A stretch of DNA of 64,000 bases from Buchnera aphidicola (Aphis glycines). Lineage in GTDB: Bacteria; Pseudomonadota; Gammaproteobacteria; Enterobacterales; Enterobacteriaceae. The translations under genes were made by a program, and so were the position numbers. Positions 52,583-64,000 of this stretch are shown piece by piece (the first letter of the stretch is position 1; the number at the start of each line of letters is the position of its first letter). The notes below the pieces were generated by a model that was not told the DNA's origin, searched no databases, and saw only the letters and a program-made list of their open reading frames with translations. The stretch covers positions 496,001 through 560,000 of the forward strand of contig NZ_CP009253.1 in the NCBI RefSeq assembly GCF_001280225.1, read 5' to 3'.

Positions 52583-53184
52583 GAAAGTATTTCCTCTACT
52601 TTTTTCAACGCATCAACAGTGATTAAGATATGATCAAAAGCAATTAAGCTTACTGGATCAATCGAATATACATCTTTTACATCAACTGCATATAAATTTC
52701 TAGAAGCAAGGAAGAGATTATTATCCAATTTACTTGTAATAATCAAAACATTTTTTAAATTTATTTTTTTTAATTTTTCAACTAACAGTTTTGTTTTAGG
52801 CAAAGTTAACGAAAAATCTTGAAAAACAATTAACCGTTTTTGACGGATTAATTCAGAAAAAATACTTTTTAATGCACCACGATACATTTTTTTGTTAATT
52901 TTTTGAGAATGTTCTTGAGGTTTTGCGGCAAATGTTACCCCTCCTGACCGCCAAATAGGACTTCTAAAAGAACCTGCACGAGCACGCCCAGTTCCTTTTT
53001 GGCGCCATGGTTTTCTACCTGAACCAGAAACATCAGCACGACTTTTTTGTGCTCTCGTACCCTGACGAGTAGACGCTGAATAAGCAACAACCACTTGATG
53101 AATTAGAGCTTCATTAAAATCTCGAGAAAAAATGATGTCAGAAACACTAAGAAGGTTTTGCACGTCTTGAACTACTAATTCCAT
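52579..53184 (-). CDS. rplD: Ribosomal protein L4
   Basis: L4 lines the exit tunnel; in E. coli it also represses the S10 operon. The frame opens at 53205, but ATG 53184 gives MELVVQDVQ, the E. coli start, and 201 residues, the same length. The tunnel loop contains [19 protein letters not shown]. It overlaps rplW by four bases. Confidence 0.97.
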   Translation of the reverse strand: MELVVQDVQNLLSVSDIIFSRDFNEALIHQVVVAYSASTRQGTRAQKSRADVSGSGRKPWRQKGTGRARAGSFRSPIWRSGGVTFAAKPQEHSQKINKKMYRGALKSIFSELIRQKRLIVFQDFSLTLPKTKLLVEKLKKINLKNVLIITSKLDNNLFLASRNLYAVDVKDVYSIDPVSLIAFDHILITVDALKKVEEILS

Positions 53185-53201
53185 GCTTAATTCCTTATTT
53201 C

Positions 53202-53831
53202 TCAAATCTTAATAGCTGGTTTAACAATAAGATCACTACCTATAGACCCTGGTACAGCGCCTTTTAATAAAAGTAAATTACGAATTAAATCAATACGTAT
53301 TATATTCAAATTTTGCACTGTAACACGTTTATTTCCTAATTGTCCTGCCATTTTTTTTCCTTTAAATACTCTCCCAGGAGTTTGATTTTGACCAATAGAA
53401 CCTGGAACTCTATGAGATAATGAATTTCCATGTGAAGCATCTTGAGTACGAAAGTTCCAACGTTTTACAGTACCAGAAAAACCTTTACCTTTAGAAGTAC
53501 CGATAACATCTACTTTCTTAATATCGTTAAAAATATCAATTTTAATAACTTGACCTAATTTAAAATTTTCATTTACATTTGTTTTAAATTCCCATAAACC
53601 ATTACCTGGAACAACACCTGCTTTTAAAAAATGACCTGATTGAGGTTTATTAAGTTTGTTTAACTTTTTTGTACCTGTTGTCACTTGAATAGCAAAATAT
53701 CCATCAGTTACTATATTTTTTATTTGCGTTATTCGATGTTCCTTACACTCAATTACAGTTACAGGAATTGAACATCCTTCCTTGGTAAAAATACGAGTCA
53801 TACCAAGTTTTTTACCAATTAAACCAATCAT
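53202..53831 (-). CDS. rplC: Ribosomal protein L3
   Basis: L3 is an early 50S assembly protein near the A-loop. The 209 residues equal E. coli. It has [15 protein letters not shown] at the start and [19 protein letters not shown], including the glutamine that is methylated in E. coli. It lies between rpsJ and rplD. Confidence 0.97.
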   Translation of the reverse strand: MIGLIGKKLGMTRIFTKEGCSIPVTVIECKEHRITQIKNIVTDGYFAIQVTTGTKKLNKLNKPQSGHFLKAGVVPGNGLWEFKTNVNENFKLGQVIKIDIFNDIKKVDVIGTSKGKGFSGTVKRWNFRTQDASHGNSLSHRVPGSIGQNQTPGRVFKGKKMAGQLGNKRVTVQNLNIIRIDLIRNLLLLKGAVPGSIGSDLIVKPAIKI

Positions 53832-53857
53832 TTTAAAAACCTTATATATCTATTTAA

Positions 53858-54187
<330 letters not shown>

Positions 54188-54213
54188 TTATTAAAGAATA
54201 AAAATTTTACCCT

Positions 54214-54277
54214 ATCTCTATTCACAGAGATTGGATGTAATTAATAACAATGGCTATATAACTCCTATATTAGGAGT
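54214..54277 (-). promoter_or_regulatory. Two small hairpins in the S10 leader
   Basis: Upstream of rpsJ, ACTCCTA/TAGGAGT at 54261-54277 and ATCTCT/AGAGAT at 54214-54231 are perfect inverted repeats. The stretch 54170-54362 must hold the superoperon promoter and leader, though no clear promoter is seen. In E. coli the S10 leader carries L4-dependent attenuation hairpins; homology is not shown. Confidence 0.4.
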
Positions 54278-54362
54278 ATTTTAAAATATTTTAAATAAAA
54301 AAATATTTTTAATTATATAAAATTATTTTTACAAACTATTTATAGTATTAATCAAAATACCA

Positions 54363-54389
54363 AGAAAAGAGCATTGTATACTCTTTTCT
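54363..54389 (-). terminator. Probable terminator after tufA
   Basis: AGAAAAGAG at 54363-54371 pairs perfectly with CTCTTTTCT at 54381-54389 across nine loop bases. It starts 33 bases after the tufA stop. The bases after it on the minus strand, TTGGTATTTT, are only partly T-rich. Confidence 0.6.
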
Positions 54390-54422
54390 CAATAAATTCA
54401 ACTAAGTACAGTATAAAATATG

Positions 54423-55625
<1,203 letters not shown>

Positions 55626-55653
55626 TTAGTTATAAAAAATTTTTAAATTACAA

Positions 55654-57762
55654 TTATTTATTTTTTTTTTGAATAATTTCGTCAGAAATACTAGATGGTG
55701 CTTCTACGTATTTTAAAAACTCCATTGAATAGGAAGCTCTTCCTTGCGTTTGAGAACGTAAATCAGTTGCATAACCAAACATTTCAGATAAAGGAACACA
55801 AGCTTGAATAATTTTTCCTATAGATAAATCTTTCATACCTTCGATAACACCCCTACGACGATTTAAATCTCCAATAACATCACCCATATAATCATCTGGC
55901 GTCTCTACTTCAACTTTCATGATAGGTTCTAACAAAATAGGATTGGCTTGTTTAAAACCATTTTTAAAAGCTAAAGAAGCCGCCAGTTTAAATGCTAACT
56001 CTGAAGAGTCAACATCATGATAAGACCCAAAATAAAGACGTACCCCTATATCTACAACAGGATAACCTGCTAAAGGTCCATATTTTAATTGTTCCTGAAT
56101 ACCTTTATCAATTGCAGAAATATACTCATTAGGTATTACCCCGCCTTTTATATCATTAATAAACGAATAACCTGCACCTCCTGGTTCTAATGGAAATAAT
56201 TCTATAACAACATGACCATACTGACCTCTTCCACCAGATTGTTTAATATGCTTTCCTTCAATATCAGTGATTTTATTTAAAATCGTTTCACGATACGCTA
56301 CTTGTGGTTTTCCAATGTTAGCATCTACACTAAATTCTCTTTTCATTCGATCGACAATGATCTCTAGATGCAACTCACCCATTCCAGAAATAATAGTTTG
56401 ATTAGATTCCTGATCAGTATGAACTCTAAACGAAGGATCTTCTTTAGCTAATCTATTTAATGCTATACCCATTTTTTCTTGATCAGCTTTTGTTCTAGGC
56501 TCTACTGAAATTGATATCACTGGATCTGGAAATTCCATGCGTTCTAATATAATAGGATCATTTAAATCGCAAAGTGTATCCCCAGTAGTTACATCTTTTA
56601 ATCCAATAGCTGCTGCTATATCACCTGCATATACTTCTTTTATTTCTTCTCTTTTATTTGCGTGCATTTGAACGATTCTACCAAATCTTTCACGCTGAGA
56701 TTTTACAGAGTTAAATACAGTGTCTCCTGATTTTACTATTCCTGAATATACTCTAAAAAATGTTAAATTACCTACAAATGGATCACTAGAAATTTTAAAA
56801 GCCAAAGCTGAAAATGGAGCATTATCATTCGACGATCTAATAGCAGGGATGTTTTTTTCGTTATTTAAAATACCTTTAATATCTTGAATATCATTAGGAG
56901 CAGGTAAATATTCCACTATTGCGTCTAATAACGCTTGAACGCCTTTATTTTTAAAAGCAGAACCACAAGTAATGAGTGTAATTTCATTATTTAAAGATCG
57001 CTTCCGCAGTTCTGATTTTATTTCTGTTTCAGATAATTCCTGTCCATTTAAGTATTTTTCCATAAGATTTTCATTAGATTCAACAGCAAATTCAAGTAAA
57101 TTTTGATGCCATTTCTCAGATATTTCATACATATCTGAAGGAATATCTTTATAAGTAAAAGTAATTCCCTGATCGACATCTTGCCATTCAATCGCTTTCA
57201 TTTTAATTAAATCTATTACACCTGTAAAATGTTCTTCTGATCCAATTGGTAGTTGTAAAGGTACAGGATTTCCGCCTAATCGTGTTTTAATTTGTTTTAC
57301 AGATTTTAAAAAATTTGCACCCATACGATCCATTTTATTGATAAAAGCTATTCGCGGTACATTATATTTATTAGCTTGCCTCCAAACAGTTTCAGATTGA
57401 GGCTGAACACCTCCCACTGCACAATAAACCATTACTGCTCCATCTAGAACCCGCATAGAACGCTCTACTTCTATTGTAAAATCTACATGTCCAGGGGTAT
57501 CAATAATATTAATCCTATGAGGTTTAAATTGTTTACCCATACCACTCCAAAAAGCCGTAGTTGCAGCAGATGTAATTGTGATCCCTCTCTCTTGTTCTTG
57601 CTCCATCCAATCCATTGTTGCTGCCCCGTCATGTACTTCACCAATTTTATGATTAATTCCAGTATAAAACAGGATTCTTTCTGTAGTAGTAGTTTTACCA
57701 GCATCTATATGAGCGCTAATTCCAATGTTGCGATATCGAGAAATAGGTGTTGTACGAGACAT
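55654..57762 (-). CDS. fusA: Elongation factor G
   Basis: EF-G drives translocation. The 702 residues (E. coli 704) have G1 [15 protein letters not shown] near 17, [21 protein letters not shown] and NKMDRMGAN, then domains II-V including the GGVIPNEYI segment. It lies 46 bases upstream of tufA and after rpsG. Confidence 0.98.
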   Translation of the reverse strand: MSRTTPISRYRNIGISAHIDAGKTTTTERILFYTGINHKIGEVHDGAATMDWMEQEQERGITITSAATTAFWSGMGKQFKPHRINIIDTPGHVDFTIEVERSMRVLDGAVMVYCAVGGVQPQSETVWRQANKYNVPRIAFINKMDRMGANFLKSVKQIKTRLGGNPVPLQLPIGSEEHFTGVIDLIKMKAIEWQDVDQGITFTYKDIPSDMYEISEKWHQNLLEFAVESNENLMEKYLNGQELSETEIKSELRKRSLNNEITLITCGSAFKNKGVQALLDAIVEYLPAPNDIQDIKGILNNEKNIPAIRSSNDNAPFSALAFKISSDPFVGNLTFFRVYSGIVKSGDTVFNSVKSQRERFGRIVQMHANKREEIKEVYAGDIAAAIGLKDVTTGDTLCDLNDPIILERMEFPDPVISISVEPRTKADQEKMGIALNRLAKEDPSFRVHTDQESNQTIISGMGELHLEIIVDRMKREFSVDANIGKPQVAYRETILNKITDIEGKHIKQSGGRGQYGHVVIELFPLEPGGAGYSFINDIKGGVIPNEYISAIDKGIQEQLKYGPLAGYPVVDIGVRLYFGSYHDVDSSELAFKLAASLAFKNGFKQANPILLEPIMKVEVETPDDYMGDVIGDLNRRRGVIEGMKDLSIGKIIQACVPLSEMFGYATDLRSQTQGRASYSMEFLKYVEAPSSISDEIIQKKNK

Positions 57763-57852
57763 AATAAATTTTACTTTTAGTTTTTAAAGGTTATTGTTAG
57801 TAAGCAAAATGAAAATAATTGCTAAGTATAAGTATAAAAAATTTTTACAAAC

Positions 57853-58323
57853 TTACCAACGATAATGAGCAAAAGCTTTATTTGCTTCAGCCATACGATG
57901 AACTTCTTCCTTCTTTTTTACAGAAGCTCCTTTATTATCTAATGCATCATATAATTCATTTGATAAACGTAAAGCCATAGATTTATCTGCTCTTTTTCGA
58001 GCTGATTCTATAATCCATCGCATAGCTAATGCATTTCGACGTACTGGACGCACTTCAACAGGAACTTGGTATGTAGAACCTCCGACTCGACGAGATTTGA
58101 CTTCTACAGTTGGTCGAACATTTTCTAGAGCAATTTCAAATGCTTCTAATTCATTTTTTTTTGTTCTTTTTGATAAATCTTTCAAAGCAGTATAAACAAT
58201 TATTTCGGCAATAGATTTTTTTCCATCTATCATTAAAATATTGATAAATTTAGCTAACAACTCTGAAGAAAATTTTGGTTCAGGTAAGATTTTTCGAGCA
58301 GTAATAATACGTCGACGAGGCAT
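57853..58323 (-). CDS. rpsG: Ribosomal protein S7
   Basis: S7 organises the 30S head and in E. coli represses the str operon. The 156 residues match the common short form of S7. [18 protein letters not shown] begins it and AHYRW ends it. The gap to fusA is 90 bases. Confidence 0.97.
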   Translation of the reverse strand: MPRRRIITARKILPEPKFSSELLAKFINILMIDGKKSIAEIIVYTALKDLSKRTKKNELEAFEIALENVRPTVEVKSRRVGGSTYQVPVEVRPVRRNALAMRWIIESARKRADKSMALRLSNELYDALDNKGASVKKKEEVHRMAEANKAFAHYRW

Positions 58324-58359
58324 AAAAACTCCTTAAAAATTTATATGATATTTAATTAA

Positions 58360-58734
58360 TTAAACTTTTGTTTTTTTAACACCATATTTAGAACGACCCT
58401 TTTTCCTATCTTTGACACCAGCACAATCTAAAGCACCTCTAACAACATGATATCGGACACCGGGTAAATCTTTAACTCTTCCACCACGTATTAAAATGAC
58501 AGAATGTTCTTGTAAATTATGACCTTCTCCACCTATATATGCTGTAACTTCAAATCCATTAGTTAATCTTACACGACAAACTTTACGTAGCGCAGAATTA
58601 GGTTTTTTAGGAGTTGTTGTATAAACTCGAGTACACACTCCTCGTTTTTGAGGGCTATTTGATAAAGCGGGTACATTTGTTTTAATTACTTTTCGTAAAC
58701 GAGGTTTTCGGACCAATTGATTAACTGTGGCCAT
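58360..58734 (-). CDS. rpsL: Ribosomal protein S12
   Basis: S12 sits at the decoding centre. The 124 residues equal E. coli. [18 protein letters not shown] and the [13 protein letters not shown] loop are conserved; the lysines at these places are the wild-type, streptomycin-sensitive residues. It follows tusB by 116 bases; TATAAT at 58802-58797 may be a -10 box, with no -35 at proper distance. Confidence 0.97.
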   Translation of the reverse strand: MATVNQLVRKPRLRKVIKTNVPALSNSPQKRGVCTRVYTTTPKKPNSALRKVCRVRLTNGFEVTAYIGGEGHNLQEHSVILIRGGRVKDLPGVRYHVVRGALDCAGVKDRKKGRSKYGVKKTKV

Positions 58735-58850
58735 ATAAGTTCCTATTTATAATTAATTTTATGATTAATTTTAACATAATACAAAATTGAGATTATATTA
58801 TAGTGTAGATTTTTAGACTGGATATGTAAGTCAAAACAAATAAGTATACT

Positions 58851-59138
58851 TCACCAAACCATCTGTGTTTTATTTTTAAGCGTTAAAGAAACGAAATTAA
58901 TATAACTAATTAACATAAAATCGCTAGATATATTTTTTATAATTCCTCGAGCATAAACATCTTCTTGTATAAGATATAAATTTGCTGAACTAAAAATAAT
59001 ACTATCTAAAAAAACACTATTTGTTAAAGCAATCAAAACACCATCTTGTAAAGCTAAAAAATCATCTTTTTTGTTTAACATGCTGATAAGAAGAGGTATA
59101 TTAGTTTTATAAGGAGAGTGTATTAAAGTATGTAACAT
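58851..59138 (-). CDS. tusB: Sulfur relay protein TusB
   Basis: TusB is part of the TusBCD heterohexamer that passes sulfur from TusA to TusE for tRNA 2-thiouridine. The 95 residues equal E. coli when started at ATG 59138, which gives MLHTLIHSP; the frame also opens at TTG 59144. [12 protein letters not shown] and the [10 protein letters not shown] end are conserved. It is the last of tusDCB, before rpsL, as in E. coli. Confidence 0.94.
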   Translation of the reverse strand: MLHTLIHSPYKTNIPLLISMLNKKDDFLALQDGVLIALTNSVFLDSIIFSSANLYLIQEDVYARGIIKNISSDFMLISYINFVSLTLKNKTQMVW

Positions 59139-59150
59139 AATCAATTATCT

Positions 59151-59510
59151 TCAAAAGTTAATAATTGCATCGTGATCATCCAACTTAGCACGTAAAAAAT
59201 ATGAATTTAATATGTTAACTGGTAATATAAATTTTGTGTTCATGTCAAAGCCATTTTGCAGTAAAGACAGTTTACAACAATAAAAATCTTTTATTTTATA
59301 TAAAGATAACAATGTAAATAAAGATGTGTAATCACGAGTTAAAATTCTTTCTGATTTATAACTTTTAAATAATTGTAAAACACCGTCACCAATAAAAAAC
59401 AAACTCATTTCTTTTAAAATAGCAGATGTTCCTAAAATAACATCTAATCCTTCTTTTCCAAAAGTTGTTCCATGAGGAGAATGAGAAAAAACAAAAGCGA
59501 TTTTTTTCAT
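59151..59510 (-). CDS. tusC: Sulfur relay protein TusC
   Basis: TusC is the structural middle subunit of the TusBCD complex. The 119 residues equal E. coli. MKKIAFVFSHSPHGTTFGKEG begins it in all but the last base of that motif, and the SYFLRAKLDDHDAIINF end fits. It is twelve bases before tusB. Confidence 0.94.
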   Translation of the reverse strand: MKKIAFVFSHSPHGTTFGKEGLDVILGTSAILKEMSLFFIGDGVLQLFKSYKSERILTRDYTSLFTLLSLYKIKDFYCCKLSLLQNGFDMNTKFILPVNILNSYFLRAKLDDHDAIINF

Positions 59511-59523
59511 AAAAATTATTATA

Positions 59524-59904
59524 TTAAAATTGTATTATACGATCTGAAATATATATAGCATGCCCTAATTCTAATAATCCGCTGAGTTGAAAACAAGGAG
59601 ATAAATTTCCCTTTTTATAATGAACCGTATAATTATCTTCTACTATCCCTCTTCTTTCGGCTGCAGTAGTACATACATATAACTTCACATCATGTTTTTG
59701 ATATAGCACCTGCCAACCTTGAATTAAATCAAATTCATCAGAAGGTGTTTTATTTATAATATTTGAATTAAGCACACCATCACAATAAAAGAAAACACTA
59801 TTTAACACGTGATGCATTTTTATTAATGATTCGCAAAATAGAAAAGCTGTACTAGAATTTTGCGTTCCATAAGCAGAACCTGTCACTAAAACTGTATATT
59901 TCAT
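59524..59904 (-). CDS. tusD: Sulfurtransferase TusD
   Basis: TusD is the sulfur-carrying subunit of TusBCD. The frame opens at 59934 inside the end of fkpA, but ATG 59904 gives [15 protein letters not shown], the E. coli start, and 126 residues (E. coli 128). Cys78 in the [13 protein letters not shown] segment matches the active cysteine of E. coli TusD. It begins the tusDCB run. Confidence 0.94.
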   Translation of the reverse strand: MKYTVLVTGSAYGTQNSSTAFLFCESLIKMHHVLNSVFFYCDGVLNSNIINKTPSDEFDLIQGWQVLYQKHDVKLYVCTTAAERRGIVEDNYTVHYKKGNLSPCFQLSGLLELGHAIYISDRIIQF

Positions 59905-59930
59905 TGTGTACTTTACACTATTTAATATTT

Positions 59931-60686
59931 TCAATTATTTTTTACATCAATTAACGTAATATCAAAAATCAAAGTAGAATTTCCTGGGATTCCATTGAAT
60001 CTAGAATGCCCATATCCTAAAGAGGGAGGTATAACTAACCTAATTTTTCCTCCTTTTTTAATATATTTTAAACCTTCCTGCCATCCTAATATTACATCTT
60101 TTAAAACAAAAACAACAGGTTTACCTCGATTATATGAATTATCAAACTCCACTCCATTAATTAAAAATCCTTTATAATGTACAGTAATTTCTGTATTTTC
60201 TGTAATTTCCTCACCTGAACCTGGATTATCTATAATATACATTAAACCACTTTGAGTTTTATGCGCACCTTTAATTTTAGAAAATTTTTTCATATATAAT
60301 TGCCCTTGAATCAAATTTTCTTTTTCATTTTTTTCCATTTGAATTGTAGTAGCTTTCTTAATTTTTTCTTCTAATTTTTCAAGGATTTTAGAAATTTCTT
60401 GATTAGATAATTTTAAATTATTTGAAATAGCATCTTCAATTCCAGATAGAAGACTATATTTATCTAATTGAATACCTAATTGTTTTTGTTTTTCAAAAGA
60501 TTGATTAACATAATTGCCTAAAGAAACACCTAAAGCATATCCTATTTTTTCATTTTCATTTTTAAAAATTTTTTTATTTTCTGAATAAGATTGCATATGA
60601 GAGTTTGACTGTTCCTCCGAAAATGAACTAGGAATATAAAATATTAGAAATAAAAATATAATTCTTTTAATCAGAAAAGAAATCAT
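59931..60686 (-). CDS. fkpA: FKBP-type peptidyl-prolyl isomerase FkpA
   Basis: FkpA is a periplasmic chaperone and prolyl isomerase. The 251 residues (E. coli 270) start with a signal peptide, hydrophobic residues 8-20 and a likely cut near SFS-EE. A helical dimerisation domain follows and the FKBP domain occupies about 145-249, with [31 protein letters not shown] and IPPSLGYG. It is divergent from slyX, as in E. coli. Confidence 0.94.
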   Translation of the reverse strand: MISFLIKRIIFLFLIFYIPSSFSEEQSNSHMQSYSENKKIFKNENEKIGYALGVSLGNYVNQSFEKQKQLGIQLDKYSLLSGIEDAISNNLKLSNQEISKILEKLEEKIKKATTIQMEKNEKENLIQGQLYMKKFSKIKGAHKTQSGLMYIIDNPGSGEEITENTEITVHYKGFLINGVEFDNSYNRGKPVVFVLKDVILGWQEGLKYIKKGGKIRLVIPPSLGYGHSRFNGIPGNSTLIFDITLIDVKNN

Positions 60687-60811
60687 TTATTGCTCCATTA
60701 AATAAATTTCTATTTTTAAAAATTTTATTAAATAATCTTTTGAAAGATAAAATTATTTTATATAATATTAAATAGAAAATAAAAAAATTCTAAAATAATT
60801 AAGAATACAAA

Positions 60812-61024
60812 ATGAAAATAAAAAAATTTAAAAATATTCAAAACAAACATAAAAAAAATTATAGTCAAAAAATATATGATAATAAAATGAAAAATAATGT
60901 TTTTTTACATCAAATAGAAATAAAAAACATACAAAACAGTATAAAAAGTTTATCAAAAAAAATAAATTATTTAGAATTATGTATTAATCGAATCTTAGGT
61001 ACACAAAAACCACCACATTATTAA
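60812..61024 (+). CDS. slyX: SlyX-like protein
   Basis: SlyX is a small coiled-coil protein of unknown function. The 70 residues (E. coli 72) have a helical stretch near 30-62 and end in the family signature PPHY. The first 25 residues are lysine and asparagine-rich with no clear match, so the start could be later. Position next to fkpA, on the opposite strand, matches E. coli and supports the call. Confidence 0.82.
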   Translation: MKIKKFKNIQNKHKKNYSQKIYDNKMKNNVFLHQIEIKNIQNSIKSLSKKINYLELCINRILGTQKPPHY

Positions 61025-61032
61025 ATAGTAAT

Positions 61033-61056
61033 ATTGTTTGAATTCTCAAAAACAAT
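61033..61056. terminator. Hairpin between convergent slyX and argD
   Basis: ATTGTTT at 61033-61039 pairs with AAACAAT at 61050-61056, just outside both stop codons. On the minus strand it follows argD by one base. It is AT-only and could serve either gene weakly. Confidence 0.4.
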
Positions 61057-61057
61057 T

Positions 61058-62263
61058 TCACAATTGTTCTAAAGCACAACAAAAACGCCTCATTCCCTCG
61101 ATAATATCATCTTCACTAATGATCAATGAAGGAGCCATTCTAATTACATTTTTTCCTGCTGTTAAAAAAATTACACCTTCTAAAAATGAATTATATAAAA
61201 TATCCTTTATTTTGTTTTCAAATTTTGATTCTAATACAAGCCCAATTAGTAAACCTATTCCTCTAATTTCTGTGAACAATTTAAAACGTTTATTGATAAT
61301 ATTCAATTCAAATCTAATTTTCTTAAATTTTTTTTCAACACCAGATAATATATATTTAGTGTTAATAATATCAATCGTTGCTTCGGCAACAGCACAAGCA
61401 AGAGGATTTCCTCCATATGTTGTTCCGTGTATTCCAGGAATAATTGCGGATTTAATTTCACTAGTTGTTAACATTGCGCTAATCGGAAAACCACCTCCTA
61501 AAGATTTAGCAATAGTTAAAATGTCAGGTTCTATTCCATAATGTTCATATGCAAATAATTTACCGGTTCTACCAATTCCTGTTTGCACTTCATCAAAAAT
61601 TAATAATGCGTTATATTTATTGCATAAAAATCGAAGTTCTCTGATAAAAGATTTTGATGCTGGAATAACTCCACCTTCACCTTGAACTAATTCCACAACT
61701 ATTGCACAAGTATTTTTATCAATAATTTTTTTTACAGTTTCAATTTTATTAAATTCAGCATGCTGAATACCTAAAGGTTTAGGTCCAAAACAGTCAGAAT
61801 ATTTTGATTTTCCACCAACAGATACTGTAAATAATGTTCTTCCATGGAATGAATTATAAAAAGAAATAATTTTATTTTTTTTTATATGATATTTTTTTAT
61901 TGCATAATAACGTGCTAACTTAAATGCTGCTTCATTTGCTTCAGCCCCTGAGTTGGCAAAAAAAACATAAGATGCGAAACTTGATAAAACTAATTTTTTA
62001 GCTAATCTTAAAGCTGGTTCGTTTGTAAAAATATTACTAGTATGCCATATTTTTCGACTTTGATAATTTAACACTTTGTTTAATAAAGGGTGACAATGTC
62101 CTAATGATGTCACTGCAATTCCACCAGAAAAATCAATGTATTCTTTACCTTCTTGATCCCAAATACGACTGCCTTTTCCTTTTGTAGGAATAAAAAAACA
62201 TGGATCATAAAAAGGTAAAATGAAATCATTAAAATTATTTCTTGTAACTAATGTGTTTTTCAA
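61058..62263 (-). CDS. argD: Acetylornithine/succinyldiaminopimelate aminotransferase
   Basis: ArgD transfers amino groups in arginine synthesis and also in the lysine/diaminopimelate route, two products important to aphids. The 401 residues (E. coli 406) are a class III PLP aminotransferase: GAEANEAAFKLAR binds phosphate, FDEVQTGIGRTGK holds the PLP-contacting Asp, and the Schiff-base Lys is in ILTIAKSLGGGFP. The start KGSRIWDQEGKEYIDFSGGIA matches E. coli in its key residues. Confidence 0.96.
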   Translation of the reverse strand: MKNTLVTRNNFNDFILPFYDPCFFIPTKGKGSRIWDQEGKEYIDFSGGIAVTSLGHCHPLLNKVLNYQSRKIWHTSNIFTNEPALRLAKKLVLSSFASYVFFANSGAEANEAAFKLARYYAIKKYHIKKNKIISFYNSFHGRTLFTVSVGGKSKYSDCFGPKPLGIQHAEFNKIETVKKIIDKNTCAIVVELVQGEGGVIPASKSFIRELRFLCNKYNALLIFDEVQTGIGRTGKLFAYEHYGIEPDILTIAKSLGGGFPISAMLTTSEIKSAIIPGIHGTTYGGNPLACAVAEATIDIINTKYILSGVEKKFKKIRFELNIINKRFKLFTEIRGIGLLIGLVLESKFENKIKDILYNSFLEGVIFLTAGKNVIRMAPSLIISEDDIIEGMRRFCCALEQL

Positions 62264-62590
62264 TATGATTAAATTTCCTAAAATATATATTTACTAAATC
62301 AAAAGTATTTTAAAAATAAACAATATATCTTTAAATAATTAAAAATCTTAACAAAATTAAAATTTATTAAATAAAAAAATTTGAATTAATTAAATTAAAA
62401 TATACATTATATTTTATTAAATTTAAACTTATTTTAGCAATAAAAATAAACAGCTATTTTATATTCAATTGAAAAAATTGTTTATCTTTGAACATCTAAA
62501 TAAAGTTTTAATTATAATAAATAACATATTAAAAATATAAAACAGTTGTTAACACTTTAAAATTTTTATTTATACAAACAGGTGAAAAAA
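62264..62590. other. Divergent argD-tsgA spacer
   Basis: This 327-base AT-rich spacer has no open frame or RNA gene I can recognise. It holds a possible tsgA promoter at 62488-62518 and, at 62580-62585, the tsgA ribosome site. Confidence 0.6.
62488..62518 (+). promoter_or_regulatory. Candidate tsgA promoter
   Basis: TTGAAC at 62488-62493 and a perfect TATAAT at 62513-62518 are separated by 19 bases, longer than the usual 17. The -10 is 72 bases before the GTG start. Confidence 0.4.
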
Positions 62591-63760
62591 GTGAAAAATA
62601 TTAACCAAACAGGGCTAACATGGATTAGTTTTTTTTCATACGCTTTCACAGGTGCATTAATAGTCGTAACAGGAATGATAATGGGAGATATTGCTAATTA
62701 CTTTAACTTATCCATATCTCAAATGAGCAATATTTTTACTTGTTTAAATGCAGGAATATTAGTATCAATTTTACTTAATTCTTGGCTAATCAATCTTGTT
62801 TCCTTAAAAAAACAACTAATATATGGATTTATACTTTCTATTGTTTCAATATTAGGAATAATACTTTCTAACAACATATTATTATTTTCAATTAATATTT
62901 TTATACTAGGATTAGTAAGTGGAATTACTATGTCGATTGGTACTTTCATTATTACAAAATTATATTCTGGATCAAAAAGAGGATCCAAACTTCTACTAAC
63001 TGATTCTTTTTTTAGCATGTCTGGAATGATATTTCCTATTATCGCAGCATATTTATTAGAAAATAAAGTTGTATGGCACTGGATATATATATGTATAGAA
63101 ATTATTTATTTTATAATTTTTATTTTGTCAATAAGCTTAAATTTTCCAGAATCAAAAGATAAAATCAAGTATACAAAAGAAATAAAAAAATGGAATTTTA
63201 ATATCATTGTATTATCTATATCCGCATTATTATATATTTTAGGCCAACTAAGTTTTATTTCTTGGGTACCGCAATATGCAACAGAAATAATGAAAATTAA
63301 AATAACAAAAACAGGAAATTTAGTTAGCAATTTCTGGATGGCATATATGATTGGTATGTGGTGTTTTAGCTTTATAATAAAATTTTTTAATTTAAAACAT
63401 ATATTTGCTTTATTGTCTGGTATTTCAACAATACTAATGTATGTATATATACATAGTTCTACTTATTCAATAATGAAATATATTATTATTAGTTTAGGAT
63501 TTTTTTCTAGCGCTATTTACACTATAATTATCACACTAGCTTCACTACAAACAAAAAAACCATCTGCAAAATTAATAAACATAATTCTGTTTTTTGGAAC
63601 CGTTGGCACGCTACTAACGTTTATAGTAACTAGTCCTATTGTGAATAAAAAAGGATTGTATGCAACTTTAATATGTTCAAATATATTTTATGGCATAGTA
63701 TTTTTTTTATCTTTATTAGTCTTAATCAACAGAAGTAATAAAATTAGTTTAAAAGAATAA
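62591..63760 (+). CDS. tsgA: TsgA-like major facilitator superfamily protein
   Basis: TsgA is a 12-helix inner-membrane MFS protein of unknown substrate. The product is about 389 residues (E. coli 393) and matches from LTWISFFSYAFTGALIVVTG on, with GLVSGITMSIGTF, LTDSFFSMSGMIFP and the GFFSSAIYT segment. The frame opens at GTG 62582, but AGGTGA at 62580-62585 is a better ribosome site for GTG 62591, which also aligns with the E. coli start. In E. coli it is near argD and ppiA too. Confidence 0.9.
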   Translation: MKNINQTGLTWISFFSYAFTGALIVVTGMIMGDIANYFNLSISQMSNIFTCLNAGILVSILLNSWLINLVSLKKQLIYGFILSIVSILGIILSNNILLFSINIFILGLVSGITMSIGTFIITKLYSGSKRGSKLLLTDSFFSMSGMIFPIIAAYLLENKVVWHWIYICIEIIYFIIFILSISLNFPESKDKIKYTKEIKKWNFNIIVLSISALLYILGQLSFISWVPQYATEIMKIKITKTGNLVSNFWMAYMIGMWCFSFIIKFFNLKHIFALLSGISTILMYVYIHSSTYSIMKYIIISLGFFSSAIYTIIITLASLQTKKPSAKLINIILFFGTVGTLLTFIVTSPIVNKKGLYATLICSNIFYGIVFFLSLLVLINRSNKISLKE

Positions 63761-63816
63761 AATTTTTTATAAATAAAAATATTTATATAGCAATATTAAA
63801 AATTGTTATTTATATA

Positions 63817-63855
63817 ATAAATAAACTAGAATATAACTATTTCTGGTTTATTTAT
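63817..63855 (+). terminator. Probable terminator after tsgA
   Basis: ATAAATAAAC at 63817-63826 pairs with GTTTATTTAT at 63846-63855, and the stem continues through one U-G pair and AGAA/TTCT. The wobble is stable only in plus-strand RNA, which points to tsgA, whose stop is 56 bases upstream. It lies between convergent genes. Confidence 0.6.
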
Positions 63856-63872
63856 CTAATTAATTTTAAAAA

Positions 63873-64000
63873 TTAAACCATTCCTATTGCAGAAAACACT
63901 TTATTCAAAGTTTCTTGAGATTTTAAACGAGCTCTCACTGCGCCAATTTCAATAATTTCTTGTAGAAAAAACTCATTATTGCGATAATGAATATAAGATT
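63873..64000 (-). CDS. trpS: Tryptophanyl-tRNA synthetase, C-terminal end (cut by window edge)
   Basis: The minus-strand frame runs in from the window edge for 41 full codons and ends at TAA 63875-63873. The tail reads SYIHYRNNEF at first and ends QETLNKVFSAIGMV. The pattern of IIEIGAVRARL then ETL..V...IG fits the C-terminus of bacterial tryptophanyl-tRNA synthetases, helical anticodon-binding region. The catalytic domain with its class I motifs is outside the window, so the call rests on this tail and on gene neighbourhood. Confidence 0.72.
   Translation of the reverse strand, partial: SYIHYRNNEFFLQEIIEIGAVRARLKSQETLNKVFSAIGMV

Noticed and set aside
58797..58834. Promoter of the str operon from TTGACT and TATAAT upstream of rpsL
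   Set aside because: The spacing is 26 bases, far too long, so no promoter is claimed.

Overview
The window is a piece of the chromosome of Buchnera aphidicola, the obligate gammaproteobacterial endosymbiont of aphids. Three things point there. The DNA is very AT-rich (roughly a quarter G+C by eye outside the rRNA). Every protein reads as a close but eroded relative of an Escherichia coli protein. Gene content is reduced to single-copy housekeeping genes, with no transposon, phage, integron or CRISPR array. The rRNA cluster also holds only 23S and 5S, with tRNA-Glu in front and no 16S, an arrangement known for Buchnera. The aphid host cannot be named from the sequence alone.

Layout. 0.1-3.2 kb (+): riboflavin genes ribH and ribD (ribD split by one in-frame TGA), thiL and nusB. 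3.2-7.1 kb (-): isoprenoid genes dxs and ispA, then a YajR-like transporter. tusE (+) lies alone before the complete cytochrome bo3 operon cyoABCDE (-, 7.5-12.3 kb). 12.5-20.9 kb (+): bolA, then the protein quality-control run tig, clpP, clpX, lon, ppiD. 20.9-32.7 kb: queC (-), ABC exporter pair mdlA-mdlB, 4.5S RNA (-), a short dnaX, ybaB, htpG, adk, tRNA-Arg (-), folD, cysS (-), ybeD. 32.8-36.8 kb (-): cspE, then tRNA-Glu-23S-5S under its own promoter. 36.8-40.5 kb: aroE, tsaC, smg (-) and def, fmt (+). 40.5-54.2 kb (-): the full S10-spc-alpha superoperon, 28 genes from rpsJ to rplQ, including secY and rpoA. 54.4-60.7 kb (-): tufA, fusA, rpsG, rpsL, tusBCD, fkpA. 60.8-64 kb: slyX (+), argD (-), tsgA (+) and the 3' end of trpS (-, cut by the window edge).

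How the parts fit. Most of the window is translation and protein folding. Symbiosis-relevant metabolism is present as argD (arginine and lysine routes), aroE (shikimate route) and ribH/ribD (riboflavin). Energy comes through the proton-pumping Cyo oxidase, whose quinone side depends on prenyl precursors from dxs and ispA; DXS in turn needs thiamine diphosphate, the product of ThiL. TusE plus TusBCD make up the tRNA 2-thiouridine sulfur relay apart from TusA and MnmA. NusB and S10 (NusE), both encoded here, are the pair that binds boxA, and a boxA-like motif is readable in front of the 23S gene.

I found no undescribed multi-gene system. The points most worth checking are the in-frame stop that splits ribD, the DnaX that ends after domain III, the rRNA promoter and boxA arrangement, structured spacers that remain inside the ribosomal superoperon, and 10-base poly(A) tracts inside essential genes. 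Start sites were moved from the longest open frame where alignment to E. coli from memory, or a Shine-Dalgarno sequence, called for it: ribD1, ispA, cyoE, cyoD, lon, rpsM, rpsC, rplD, tusB, tusD and tsgA.
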